Assembly (NCBI GenBank): GCA_014803765.1
Contig: JAAVBC010000016.1
Location: 1-32,843, forward strand
Direction of reading: 5' to 3'
From: Bacteroides sp.
GTDB taxonomy: Bacteria; Bacteroidota; Bacteroidia; Bacteroidales; Muribaculaceae
DNA length: 32,843 nt
Below the pieces are notes generated by a model. The model saw nothing but the letters and a program-made list of their open reading frames with translations. It had not been told where the DNA came from and searched no databases. Position numbers and translations under genes: made by a program. Shown piece by piece: positions 1 to 7,538 of the stretch. Positions within the stretch are counted from its first letter, which is position 1; every line of letters starts with the position of its first letter.

Positions 1-1181
1 GTAGTAAGTCCCCGTATCTCTCTTTGCAAAGTAGATTCCTCGGTCAGGGTCCAGCATACCTGTATTAGTTTGTCGATATGTTCATCCTGCTGCACCACAA
101 AATCACATTCCACATCCTCATTGAAATATGTTATCTTCTTCATCGGATCAAGGAATCGGCGCAGATGAAGGAATACGGCGTTTTCAAGCAGTTTCCCGTC
201 ATCGTCACTTTGTGGCATGATCACCGAATTTCGCATGCCGTTGTCGATGAAATAGTATTTGGGTAGTCGCATGTTTTCCTTTACTATGGATTCCGACCAT
301 CGGTTGACTCTGAAGAACATAAAGACATCACAGGCCATGTCGGCCAGTTCGTATAACTTGTTCTTGTCAACTTTCTTTCCTTGCGACTTAAGGTCGTTGA
401 AGATGGCGTTGATCGAAGTCGGCTTTGATAGGTTGGCCATTAGGCGTTTAAGGAAATAGCGGACGGTCTCAGGGCTTGATAGCGAATAGTGGTCTATAAG
501 GTCCCTGAAAAGCATCGTATTGAAATAGCCCTGTACTTTCCTGATTTGGAGTGATTTCTCTTCCATCAACACCACTTCCGGGAATGCGCTTGAATGCAGG
601 TAGTCTTTGCAACTGGCGATAAGTCTTGCCCGTCCTTCTTCTGTGAAAGGAGATGCGGCAATCCCTTTAAATCTTATGTATTCACTGAAGGATAACGGAA
701 AGGCTTGATATTCAACGGGCCACCCGCGCAATGAAGTGGCTATTTGTGAAGAGAGCATATCGGCATTACTGCCTGAGATGTATATGTTTTTGCAATACGA
801 TTTGTAAAGTCGGAGTACGAACAACTCCCATCGTTTGATTGTCTGTATTTCATCGAAGAAAATGTATGTTTCCGATATCGGAATATCAGGATATATTTCC
901 CGATAGGCTTGGATCACTTCGTCAAGTTCCTCTGCCGGCATACCGTCAAGGCGCTCATCATCAAAGTTGATCCATAGGATCTTTTCTCTTCCGACGCCTG
1001 ACGCCATCAGATGATTTGCCACTATCTTCATCATAGATGATTTGCCGCATCGTCTGACCCCGGAGACTGCCACTATCTGTTCCGTGTTGATTGGCAACTG
1101 AAGATCGCGTTCTATTACAGGGAAAGGTATCTCCCTCTGCATCGTCGTTATTATTCCTTGAAATATTTCTTTCCGTTTCAT
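1..1181 (-). CDS. AAA ATPase with DUF4143-type C-terminal domain (3' end beyond window)
   Basis: Reading leftward from the ATG at 1181 the frame stays open to base 1, giving about 393 residues without a stop, so the gene is cut by the window edge. A Walker A motif, GVRRCGKSS, lies at residues 41-49 and a Walker B, YIFFDE, ends at D110/E111. This is the AAA_14 arrangement. The C-terminal half contains LLENAVF and ECDFVV followed by LIQVCW, the PD-(D/E)XK-like signature of DUF4143 proteins. These proteins are common in gut anaerobes and their cellular role is poorly known; no substrate can be inferred here. The -7-like box lies only 5 bp before this ATG, so the mRNA would be almost leaderless. 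Met14 (ATG at 1142) is an alternative start. The gene diverges from parC, and its upstream palindromes suggest self-regulation (inference). Confidence 0.88.
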   Translation of the reverse strand, partial: MKRKEIFQGIITTMQREIPFPVIERDLQLPINTEQIVAVSGVRRCGKSSMMKIVANHLMASGVGREKILWINFDDERLDGMPAEELDEVIQAYREIYPDIPISETYIFFDEIQTIKRWELFVLRLYKSYCKNIYISGSNADMLSSQIATSLRGWPVEYQAFPLSFSEYIRFKGIAASPFTEEGRARLIASCKDYLHSSAFPEVVLMEEKSLQIRKVQGYFNTMLFRDLIDHYSLSSPETVRYFLKRLMANLSKPTSINAIFNDLKSQGKKVDKNKLYELADMACDVFMFFRVNRWSESIVKENMRLPKYYFIDNGMRNSVIMPQSDDDGKLLENAVFLHLRRFLDPMKKITYFNEDVECDFVVQQDEHIDKLIQVCWTLTEESTLQREIRGLT

Positions 1182-1186
1182 ATGGA

Positions 1187-1194
1187 CAAAGTTA
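1187..1194 (-). promoter_or_regulatory. -7 box of the AAA ATPase gene
   Basis: The minus strand reads TAACTTTG, a perfect match to the Bacteroidetes TAnnTTTG element. No TTG is present about 20 bp upstream; that position is occupied by the first palindrome at 1199-1223. The predicted transcription start (about 1180) almost coincides with the ATG at 1181. Confidence 0.5.
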
Positions 1195-1198
1195 TAAA

Positions 1199-1255
1199 TT
1201 ATTTCCGAAAATTCCGGAAATAAATCGAAATTATTTCCGAAAATTACGGAAATAA
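1199..1255. promoter_or_regulatory. Pair of 25-bp palindromes, candidate operators
   Basis: Two near-identical sites lie at 1199-1223 and 1231-1255. Each has 9-bp arms TTATTTCCG and CGGAAATAA around a 7-bp AT-rich centre (AAAATTC and AAAATTA). They start exactly 32 bp apart, about three helical turns, so a dimeric protein would bind both on the same face. The first covers the spacer and -33 region of the leftward promoter. The sequence shows the symmetry; the operator role is inference. Confidence 0.6.
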
Positions 1256-1315
1256 TAAATCCGAGAACACAGCTCTTTCATTTAAATTATTACGGATTGC
1301 GTCTTTTGCAATTTA

Positions 1316-1563
1316 GACAGAGGCACATAAGTTATTTTCTTTCAGACAGAAGTACATAGGTTGTTTTCTTCTGACATAAGCACATAAGCACATAAGCACA
1401 TAAGTATATTGGTCTCATGTTCTTTTTGTGCTTTTGTGCTTATGTGCTTATGTGCTTATGTGCTTATGTCAAAAAGAAAAACATGTGTTTATGTCTGAAA
1501 GAAAAACATGTGTTTATGTCTGAAAAATAAAAGCGTATGTCTAAAAGAAAGGATGCGTGTGTC
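1316..1563. repeat. Long fold-back repeat built from CACATAAG units
   Basis: A perfect 32-bp inverted repeat pairs 1373-1404 with 1439-1470 across a 34-base loop. The left arm is four tandem copies of an 8-bp (CA/GA)CATAAG unit; the right arm is the complement. Outside this core the arms continue imperfectly to about 1316 and 1563: degenerate (A/G)CATA blocks separated by T-rich TTTCTTTCAGAC-like spacers on the left face the inverse blocks on the right. The right side also holds two tandem 25-bp copies of a GAAAAACATGTGTTTATGTCT unit starting near 1476 and 1501. It fills most of the gap between the divergent ATPase and parC genes. No open frame or tRNA is seen in it. Confidence 0.85.
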
Positions 1564-1568
1564 TTTTA

Positions 1569-1600
1569 TTTGCGGAAATTGGGATTTTTTGTTATTTTTG
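1569..1600 (+). promoter_or_regulatory. Promoter of parC
   Basis: TTTG at 1569-1572 and TATTTTTG at 1593-1600 are separated by 20 bp and match the Bacteroidetes -33/-7 consensus TTTG-N19/20-TAnnTTTG. A start near 1607 would leave a leader of about 26 bases before the ATG at 1633. It begins where the fold-back repeat ends. Confidence 0.65.
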
Positions 1601-1632
1601 TATGAACTTACTCCTATCCCATTTACCTATTC

Positions 1633-4443
1633 ATGAATAATTCCGACAATAATAACTTGGACAATAACAACGCGGAGAATCTTAATAATATCAATGATTC
1701 CGACAGGGATTCCCAAATAAATTCAGCATCTCCATCTACTCTCGATGAAGAGGGGGAGGAGATTGCTGCCGAACTCCATGCCTCCACTGAGGCGCAAGAG
1801 GAAGAGTTGGCTGCCGAAGACCCTGTGAAGACTTACAATGTCCCGGGCATGGGGGACAAGCGGACGATTCTCTCCGGAATGTTTAAGAACTGGTATCTGG
1901 AATATGCGTCCTATGTCATTCTCGAACGCGCCGTGCCGCATATTGAAGATGGCATGAAACCTGTGCAGCGACGCATCCTGCACTCCATGCAGACCCTCGA
2001 CGACGGGCGCTTCAATAAAGTGGCGAATATCGTCGGCAACACCATGCAATATCATCCGCATGGCGATGCCTCAATCGGGGATGCCCTCGTGCAACTCGGT
2101 CAAAAGGGTCTGCTCATTGATACGCAGGGTAACTGGGGTAATATACTGACGGGTGACTCCGCTGCTGCCGGACGTTATATCGAAGCGCGCCTCTCGGAGT
2201 TCGCCTTAGAGACAGCCTTTTCTCCCGACATTACCGAATGGACTCCCTCCTACGACGGCAGAAAGAAAGAACCTGTAGCGCTCCCCATTAAATTCCCGCT
2301 CCTGCTTGCGCAGGGTGTGGAGGGTATCGCGGTCGGTCTGTCGTCGAAAATCCTCCCTCATAACTTCAACGAAATTCTTGATGCGGCAGTAGCGTATCTT
2401 AAAGGAGAATCATTTCGCCTGCTGCCGGACTTCCAGACAGGAGGTCTGCTCGATGCCTCACGATATAACGACGGCGCACGCGGCGGAGTCGTAAAGGTGC
2501 GTGCGAAGATAGAAAAGATTGATAATAAGACCCTCGCAATTACGGAAGTGCCCTACGGCAAGACTACCGCTACCCTCATCACTTCCATCCTCTCCGCTAT
2601 GGAGAAAGGGAAAATAAAGGTGAGAAAAGTGGACGACAACACCTCCGCCAAAGCCGAGATACTCGTGCATCTTAATCCCGGCACATCCTCCGACAAGGCT
2701 ATCGACGCCCTTTACGCATTCACGGACTGCGAAGTCAGCATCTCCCCCTGCTGCTGCGTCATAGTAGATAGAAAACCTCACTTCCTGACTGTCAGTGATT
2801 TGCTGCGTTTCAGTGTCAATCACACCAAGCAGATGCTGCTTGAAGAACTGCGCATCAAATTAGCCGAGAATCGAGAGTCAATGCTCTTCGCATCCTTAGA
2901 AAAGATATTTATTGAGAACAGGATGTATAAAGACTCCAAGCTTGAAAACGCAAAGGATATGGAGGTTGCCGTAGGGAGGTTGGACGAACTGCTGACCCCC
3001 TTCAAGCCGCAGTTCTATCGCGAACTGACCCGGGAGGATATCATGCGCCTGTGGGAGATAAAGATGGGGCGTATCCTGAAGTTTAATGCCGACAAGACCA
3101 ACGAGCGCATCGCGCGTCTCCAATCCGAAATAGATCAGATTCAGTATGATATAGAGCATTCTACGGAGTTCACTATCAAATGGTATGAACATCTGAAAGA
3201 AAAATATGGCGAACGCTTCCCGCGACAGACAACCCTTCGAGGTTTCGACTCGATCGAGGCAACGAAAGTGGCTGAAGCCAACAAGCGCCTCTACTTCGAC
3301 AAGGAGGGGAATTTCGTCGGAATCGGTATCAAGGAGGGTGAGTTCAAATTTATCTGCTCTGACATCGACGACATACTGATAATTTATCGCGACGGCACCT
3401 ACAAAATTGTAAAGGTGCAGGATAAACTCTATATCGGCAAGAAAGGCACAAAGGTGCTCCATATCGGACTCTTTAAGAAAGATGACCGACGCACAGTCTA
3501 TAATGTCATCTATCGCAATGGCAAAGATGGCGAATATTATAAAAAGCGTTTCCACATCAAGGGTCTGACCCGTGAGAAAGAATATGATATCACAAAAGGG
3601 AAGCCCGGTTCGCGTATCGAATATCTCTCAGTGAATCCCAACGGAGAAGCCGAGACAGTGAAAGTGACACTGACGGGCGAACAGGGTTCGCAGGGACGCT
3701 CGCCGCGCAATACGGAATTGATGGTGGACTTCGCTGATCTTGCAATTAAGGGTAAGGAGTCATTGGGTAATCTCGTGACGCGCTATGCCGTGAAGTCCAT
3801 ATCACTCACCAAGAAAGGCGTGTCGACGCTCGGCGGCAGGGAGGTATGGTTTGACAGGGATGTGCTCCGATTGAACTACGACGGTCGCGGCGAACCGCTC
3901 GGAGTGTTCCAGGGCGATGATCTTGTGCTCGTCATCACCAATAAAGGGGAATATTTCACCTGCACATACTCCGATGCCAATCACTTCGACGACAATATCG
4001 AGCGTATCGAAAAATTCGATCCCTCGAAGGTGTGGACAGTCGCTCTTTATGACTCTGCATTGGGGAACCCCTATCTCAAGCGATTCTGCTTCGAACCCTC
4101 CGCGCGTCCGCAGCGTTTCGTCGGGAGTGACGAGGCGTCCAGACTCCTGTTGATGACCGATACTCCCTATCCGCGTCTGGAAGTGACCTTCGGTGGCAAC
4201 GACGCAGTGCGTCCGCCGGTGGAAATAGAGGCGGAGGAATTTATCGGTGTCAAAAGTTTCAAGGCGAAGGGTAAGCGTATCACAATCTATCAGCTTGCGA
4301 AGATTACTGAACTCGAACCTCTCCGTGTCCCCGAACCCGAAGAGCCGGAAGAGGTAGAGGTCGCAGATGCTCCCGAAGATGAAGCGCCGAAATCGCTTAA
4401 TCCGGAGACAATCCAGGGGGATCTCTTCTCATTTGAAGAATAG
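1633..4443 (+). CDS. parC: DNA topoisomerase IV subunit A (ParC / GyrA family)
   Basis: The 936-residue product is a type IIA topoisomerase A subunit, which breaks and rejoins DNA and with ParE decatenates daughter chromosomes. The breakage-reunion domain starts near residue 83 (MFKNWYLEYASYVI, then MKPVQRRILHSM). The HPHGDASIGDAL segment precedes the active-site tyrosine, Y182, in AAAGRYIEARL. A coiled-coil region near 480-530 is followed by a C-terminal beta-pinwheel-like domain. No QRRGGKG-type GyrA box was seen, which favours ParC over GyrA. The first 60 residues are unusual: Asn-rich, then acidic and low complexity, before homology begins; the C-terminus is also acidic and Pro/Glu-rich. 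parE is not adjacent in this window. The next gene starts 6 bp after the stop, so they are probably cotranscribed. Confidence 0.9.
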   Translation: MNNSDNNNLDNNNAENLNNINDSDRDSQINSASPSTLDEEGEEIAAELHASTEAQEEELAAEDPVKTYNVPGMGDKRTILSGMFKNWYLEYASYVILERAVPHIEDGMKPVQRRILHSMQTLDDGRFNKVANIVGNTMQYHPHGDASIGDALVQLGQKGLLIDTQGNWGNILTGDSAAAGRYIEARLSEFALETAFSPDITEWTPSYDGRKKEPVALPIKFPLLLAQGVEGIAVGLSSKILPHNFNEILDAAVAYLKGESFRLLPDFQTGGLLDASRYNDGARGGVVKVRAKIEKIDNKTLAITEVPYGKTTATLITSILSAMEKGKIKVRKVDDNTSAKAEILVHLNPGTSSDKAIDALYAFTDCEVSISPCCCVIVDRKPHFLTVSDLLRFSVNHTKQMLLEELRIKLAENRESMLFASLEKIFIENRMYKDSKLENAKDMEVAVGRLDELLTPFKPQFYRELTREDIMRLWEIKMGRILKFNADKTNERIARLQSEIDQIQYDIEHSTEFTIKWYEHLKEKYGERFPRQTTLRGFDSIEATKVAEANKRLYFDKEGNFVGIGIKEGEFKFICSDIDDILIIYRDGTYKIVKVQDKLYIGKKGTKVLHIGLFKKDDRRTVYNVIYRNGKDGEYYKKRFHIKGLTREKEYDITKGKPGSRIEYLSVNPNGEAETVKVTLTGEQGSQGRSPRNTELMVDFADLAIKGKESLGNLVTRYAVKSISLTKKGVSTLGGREVWFDRDVLRLNYDGRGEPLGVFQGDDLVLVITNKGEYFTCTYSDANHFDDNIERIEKFDPSKVWTVALYDSALGNPYLKRFCFEPSARPQRFVGSDEASRLLLMTDTPYPRLEVTFGGNDAVRPPVEIEAEEFIGVKSFKAKGKRITIYQLAKITELEPLRVPEPEEPEEVEVADAPEDEAPKSLNPETIQGDLFSFEE

Positions 4444-4449
4444 TCGGAA

Positions 4450-5328
4450 ATGAGAATGCTGAAATTTAGAATTCTCTCTGTCTTAGGGTTGCTGCTTCCT
4501 CTTTCTTTTGGGATAAGAGCGGAGGAGCGGGGATGTGATGTGGCAGCGGCTATGCAGGGGGTGTCGCGCCCGGTTATAGGAAAGTATGGCATGGCTATCG
4601 GAGGTTCGAGTATTGTCAGCACGTATCTGTCGCCGGTGGAATACACCGGTATGCGCCTATCTATAGGTGGGGAATGGGATAAGGTCGCGCCGTTTGCCGG
4701 GGGCAGACTGAAGATGCACTTCGAGGGGAATGTCGGCGGGGTTTGGAGTCTGCTTAATCCTGCAGCGACAGCGTCAATGCAGGAAATAGATGTCGACTTC
4801 AGCTGGACGCTGGAGCGCCTGTGGCGATTCCCTCATAACTTCACATTCAGTGCCGGCGGGGGAATAATGGCAGAGGGGGGAGCTGCCGCACTCCTGAAGA
4901 ACAGTAATAACCCGGTGGCAGTGAATATCGCCGCCGCCGTCAATGCGCGTTGCGAGGGGACATGGCAGACCCATATCAGCCGGCTCCCGATGCTCATGCG
5001 CGTGGGTATGAGGATGCCGCTCGTAGGAGCATTTTTTATGCCCGAATATGGGGAGACATTCTACGAGATATATCTCGGCAACAGAAGAGGACTTGTGCAT
5101 GCGCTCTATCCCGGGAATTATCCGGAGATAAATCTGAAAGCGGCAGTGGCGCTCGATTTCGGCAGAACTGCTATGGAGGTAGGGTATATGCTTCAATGGC
5201 GTCGGACCTCGGCGAATCATCTTATAGAGCGTGTGGCTGACAATATGTTTTTTATCAATATAATTCCCGGAGGAATGGGATTGAAAAGTAAGAAAAAATG
5301 CTGCGGAAAGGTCTGTTATCCATATTGA
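4450..5328 (+). CDS. Exported beta-barrel-like protein, possibly DUF3316 family
   Basis: The 292-residue product starts with a signal peptide (RMLKFRILSVLGLLLPLSF, cleavage probably after IRA). The rest is rich in alternating hydrophobic and aromatic residues with many glycines, as in outer-membrane beta-barrels. The segment STYLSPVEYTGMRLSIGGEW recalls the start of DUF3316 proteins of Bacteroidetes, but I recognise this only loosely. No catalytic motif is visible. It sits 6 bp after parC and overlaps the following peptidase gene by 31 bp, so it is probably translated from the same mRNA. A start two codons later (ATG at 4456) is equally possible. Function unknown. Confidence 0.75.
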   Translation: MRMLKFRILSVLGLLLPLSFGIRAEERGCDVAAAMQGVSRPVIGKYGMAIGGSSIVSTYLSPVEYTGMRLSIGGEWDKVAPFAGGRLKMHFEGNVGGVWSLLNPAATASMQEIDVDFSWTLERLWRFPHNFTFSAGGGIMAEGGAAALLKNSNNPVAVNIAAAVNARCEGTWQTHISRLPMLMRVGMRMPLVGAFFMPEYGETFYEIYLGNRRGLVHALYPGNYPEINLKAAVALDFGRTAMEVGYMLQWRRTSANHLIERVADNMFFINIIPGGMGLKSKKKCCGKVCYPY

Positions 5329-6335
5329 TGATATGCGGGATGCTGATGTCCCTTATATTGCCGTCGGGTTGCAACGATGATATTTCCTATCCTGATAGTC
5401 CGGAGGGTAATTTCGATGCGCTATCGGAGATTATCCGCACACGCTATTGTTTTCTTGCCGAAAAGAATATAGATTGGGAGGAGGTCGAGGCGCGTTATCG
5501 TCCGAGAGTTTCGAAGGCTCGTACGATAGTGGAACTCTTCGACATATTCTCCGAAATGCTTGATGAACTGAAGGATGGTCATGTCAATCTGATATCCCGG
5601 TTCAATACGAGCTATTACCGCGAATGGTGGAGCGATTATCCTCAGGATTTCAATATGCGGACACTCCAGCAATATTATCTTGATTTCGATTATATGTCGA
5701 CTTCGGGGATGATTTACAAAATTTTGCCGGGCAATATCGGATATCTCTATTATCCCTCCTTTTCATCGGGAATCTCTCCGACGGCGCTTGATTATGTTCT
5801 TGCGATATTGGCGGATACGGATGGGCTGATACTGGATATCCGCGACAACGGCGGGGGATTGCTGACGAATATTGACGTGTTGGTCGGGAGATTCATAGAT
5901 CATGAGATACCGGGCGGCTCGATCACTCATAAGACAGGTCCCGGGAAAGATGATTTTTCAGAACCATATCCATTCACTTACAAGCCTGCAGCCGATTATC
6001 GCATTCCTTATCTTAATCGTCCGATAGCGTTGCTGACGAATCGCTCCTGCTACAGCGCGGCGAATGCCTTTACGGCAGTGATGAAATCGCTGCCGAACGT
6101 GACAGTGATAGGTGCGCGCACCGGCGGCGGAGGTGGTTTGCCCTTTACGCAGGAGTTGCCCAACGGTTGGTCGATCCGTTTCTCCGCCTCACCGCTTTAC
6201 GGTCCGGACGGCGAAATCACCGAATTCGGCATTGACCCGACCCCCGGCTTTGAATGTCACTCCCCCGAAGATGAATTAGCCGAAGGGAAAGACGCCATCC
6301 TCGACCGCGCCATTCAGTACCTAAAAGGCCGATAA
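5298..6335 (+). CDS. S41 family peptidase, probable lipoprotein
   Basis: This 345-residue protein belongs to the S41 (C-terminal processing/tricorn-like) serine peptidases, which cleave exported proteins in the periplasm. The N-terminus MLRKGLLSILMICGML ends in LPSGC25, a slightly unusual lipobox, so membrane anchoring is likely but not certain. The segment GLILDIRDNGGG (about 176-187) is the family's conserved strand-loop, and the nucleophile is probably S253 in CYSAANAF. The position that is Lys in Ser-Lys CTP peptidases reads GARTGGGG (R274), which points to the tricorn-like S41B pattern. No PDZ domain is obvious. The start at 5298 lies inside the previous gene and is preferred because it gives a positively charged signal-peptide start. 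A palindromic repeat cluster begins 26 bp after the stop. Confidence 0.85.
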   Translation: MLRKGLLSILMICGMLMSLILPSGCNDDISYPDSPEGNFDALSEIIRTRYCFLAEKNIDWEEVEARYRPRVSKARTIVELFDIFSEMLDELKDGHVNLISRFNTSYYREWWSDYPQDFNMRTLQQYYLDFDYMSTSGMIYKILPGNIGYLYYPSFSSGISPTALDYVLAILADTDGLILDIRDNGGGLLTNIDVLVGRFIDHEIPGGSITHKTGPGKDDFSEPYPFTYKPAADYRIPYLNRPIALLTNRSCYSAANAFTAVMKSLPNVTVIGARTGGGGGLPFTQELPNGWSIRFSASPLYGPDGEITEFGIDPTPGFECHSPEDELAEGKDAILDRAIQYLKGR

Positions 6336-6360
6336 TAGGTAACGACGTACCTCTGATTAA

Positions 6361-6624
6361 CAACCCGCGGAGCGGGTTGCCTAACCGTTAACCGGGGGTT
6401 GAAGCGCGTAGCGCTGCTACCCCCGGATCTCAGGATCAATCTCAGGTCACCAACCTGCGGAGCGGGTTGCCTCACCGGGAAACTCAACGTCAACAAGCGC
6501 TAAACGTTGATACCCCAGTGAGGCAACCCGCTCCGCAGGTTGGATAATACTATATCAGGTTACAAGTCCGCAGGTTTCAGCGCTTTGCGCTTCAACCCGC
6601 GGTTTACGGTTAGGCAACCCGCTC
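6361..6624. repeat. Composite palindromic repeat cluster 1 (REP-like)
   Basis: The cluster combines several palindromes. AACCCGC-GGA-GCGGGTT is at 6362-6378. A GGGGGTT...ACCCCC module with an AGCGCGTAGCGCT centre starts near 6393. A perfect 26-bp inverted repeat pairs 6450-6475 with 6518-6543; its 42-base loop holds a second inverted repeat, TCAACGT (6484-6490) / ACGTTGA (6504-6510). A second AGCGCTTTGCGCT module lies near 6578-6592, and a final palindrome ends at the tandem array. A 29-bp linker at 6547-6575 is identical to 27130-27158 in cluster 3. It follows the S41 gene stop directly. Confidence 0.9.
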
Positions 6625-6736
6625 CGCGGGTTGTGCAAGACGCGGGTTGTGCAAGACGCGGGTTGTGCAAGACGCGGGTTGTGTAGGACTCGGGTTGTGC
6701 AAGACGCGGGTTGTGTAGGACTCGGGTTGTGCAGGA
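6625..6736. repeat. 16-bp tandem repeat, seven units
   Basis: Seven 16-bp units run without gaps from the last palindrome of cluster 1. The main form is CGCGGGTTGTGCAAGA; variants have GTAGGA or GCAGGA at the end and CTC at the start, alternating in the later units. A single comparable unit is present next to cluster 3 at about 27001-27016, so the array was probably expanded here. Confidence 0.9.
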
Positions 6737-6787
6737 CGAGGTGCGACCTGTGCTCAGTCGGTTATTACGCCATGCGGGTAGCGAAAA

Positions 6788-7024
6788 TTACTCGGAGGCG
6801 TATTGCAGCACTGTCGGTGACTGCACGTCCACTCCATATTCATTCGCAAATTTCAGGATTGCTCTTGCTAATTTCGGTTTCAAATCTTCCGGACAATAAC
6901 GGAAATAAGCCTCGGCTGCTCTTACATGAGCGGCATCGGGCATAGGATATTCTCTGCGTTCGGGAAGTCCATAAAGGGAATCAGGTAATTCTCTGCGTTC
7001 GGCAGCGTCAAGTACGTCTTTCAT
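6788..7024 (-). CDS. Small protein, DUF6582-like
   Basis: The 78-residue product begins MKDVLDAAERRELPDSLYGL and continues with REYPMPDAAHVRAAEAYFRY, followed by a helical segment up to FANEYGVDV. The LP-x-x-x-(F/Y)-x-LP...R-x-YP-x-x-D-x-x-H pattern is the one I associate with DUF6582, a small domain often found in phage-related and isolated bacterial ORFs. No catalytic residues can be named. It stands alone between repeat elements, and its start is preceded by AAAACCAAAAAG rather than a clear ribosome binding site. The protein-like composition and clean family pattern support a real gene; the function is unknown. Confidence 0.7.
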   Translation of the reverse strand: MKDVLDAAERRELPDSLYGLPERREYPMPDAAHVRAAEAYFRYCPEDLKPKLARAILKFANEYGVDVQSPTVLQYASE

Positions 7025-7062
7025 AATCTTTTTGGTTTTAATAATTACACAATTATATTAGT

Positions 7063-7128
7063 GCTCGTGTGTCCGCTCCCAACGGGTCTGGCAATGTGCC
7101 GATGGGCGGACGCACGAGCCGTGCGTCC
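7063..7128. repeat. Hairpin element with two alternative pairings
   Basis: GGACGCACG (7108-7116) and CGTGCGTCC (7120-7128) form a 9-bp stem with a 3-base loop. The segment 7103-7119 can instead pair, with a T:C difference and a one-base bulge, with 7063-7081. The two structures exclude each other. The element lies 39 bp upstream of the 78-aa gene. Similar GGACGCACG palindromes are, from memory, dispersed in Bacteroidales genomes. The rest of 7025-7377 holds no gene that I can see. Confidence 0.65.
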
Positions 7129-7287
7129 CTACCTTTGCGTTGTTATTCAGGGAACGAAAATAACTTCTATATGTCTTAAACATTCAGAAGATGAAATTTT
7201 ACTTTTAGCAGCGGCAATATAAGGAAAATATAGGCAATATTAACATTTGTTTGCACTCTTATGCAAACTTATGGCAGTGTATAAGGC

Positions 7288-7295
7288 TAACTTTG
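7288..7295 (+). promoter_or_regulatory. -7-like box upstream of the 46-aa ORF
   Basis: TAACTTTG is a perfect TAnnTTTG match, about 80 bp before the ATG at 7378. No TTG lies at the expected -33 distance. Another match, TACCTTTG, is at 7130-7137. One or both may drive the small ORF. Confidence 0.4.
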
Positions 7296-7377
7296 CAGAC
7301 GTAAATCAGAACCCATGCCTGCCGTAGATGAGGTTGCTTAACCGATTCGCGGACAGGTAGACAAAACTAACAGAATT

Positions 7378-7518
7378 ATGAACATTTATCGCAATCTCAC
7401 AAATGGCATCGCCAACAACGAAAGAAAGGAAAAACTTATCAACGCTGCATCCTATTTCACTCTGTTCGCTTTAGCGACCATCATTCTGACTCTTCAATGC
7501 CGATCAATATTCGGTTGA
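7378..7518 (+). CDS. 46-aa small membrane protein (candidate)
   Basis: An ATG at 7378 opens 46 codons ending in TGA at 7516-7518. The product is MNIYRNLTNGIANNERKEKL, then a single hydrophobic segment, AASYFTLFALATIILTL (residues 24-40), and a short QCRSIFG tail. The charged N-terminus followed by one membrane helix is typical of small inner-membrane proteins. It has a TAnnTTTG box about 80 bp upstream and a strong hairpin terminator 20 bp after the stop, so it looks like an independent transcription unit. I do not recognise the family. It may be wrong, since 46 open codons can occur by chance. Confidence 0.5.
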   Translation: MNIYRNLTNGIANNERKEKLINAASYFTLFALATIILTLQCRSIFG

Positions 7519-7538
7519 TCTGATTTCATCAAAAAGGG

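Noticed and set aside
1373..1470. Possible CRISPR array
   Set aside because: Units are 8 bp, contiguous and without spacers; the two halves are inverted copies, and no cas gene is present.
2896..3555. 219-codon open frame antisense to parC
   Set aside because: A shadow frame inside a recognised topoisomerase gene, without any family pattern.
6631..6945. Open frame of 104 codons with VVQDAGC-type repeats
   Set aside because: It is the translation of the 16-bp tandem array and continues through the antisense strand of the 78-aa gene; there is no family pattern.
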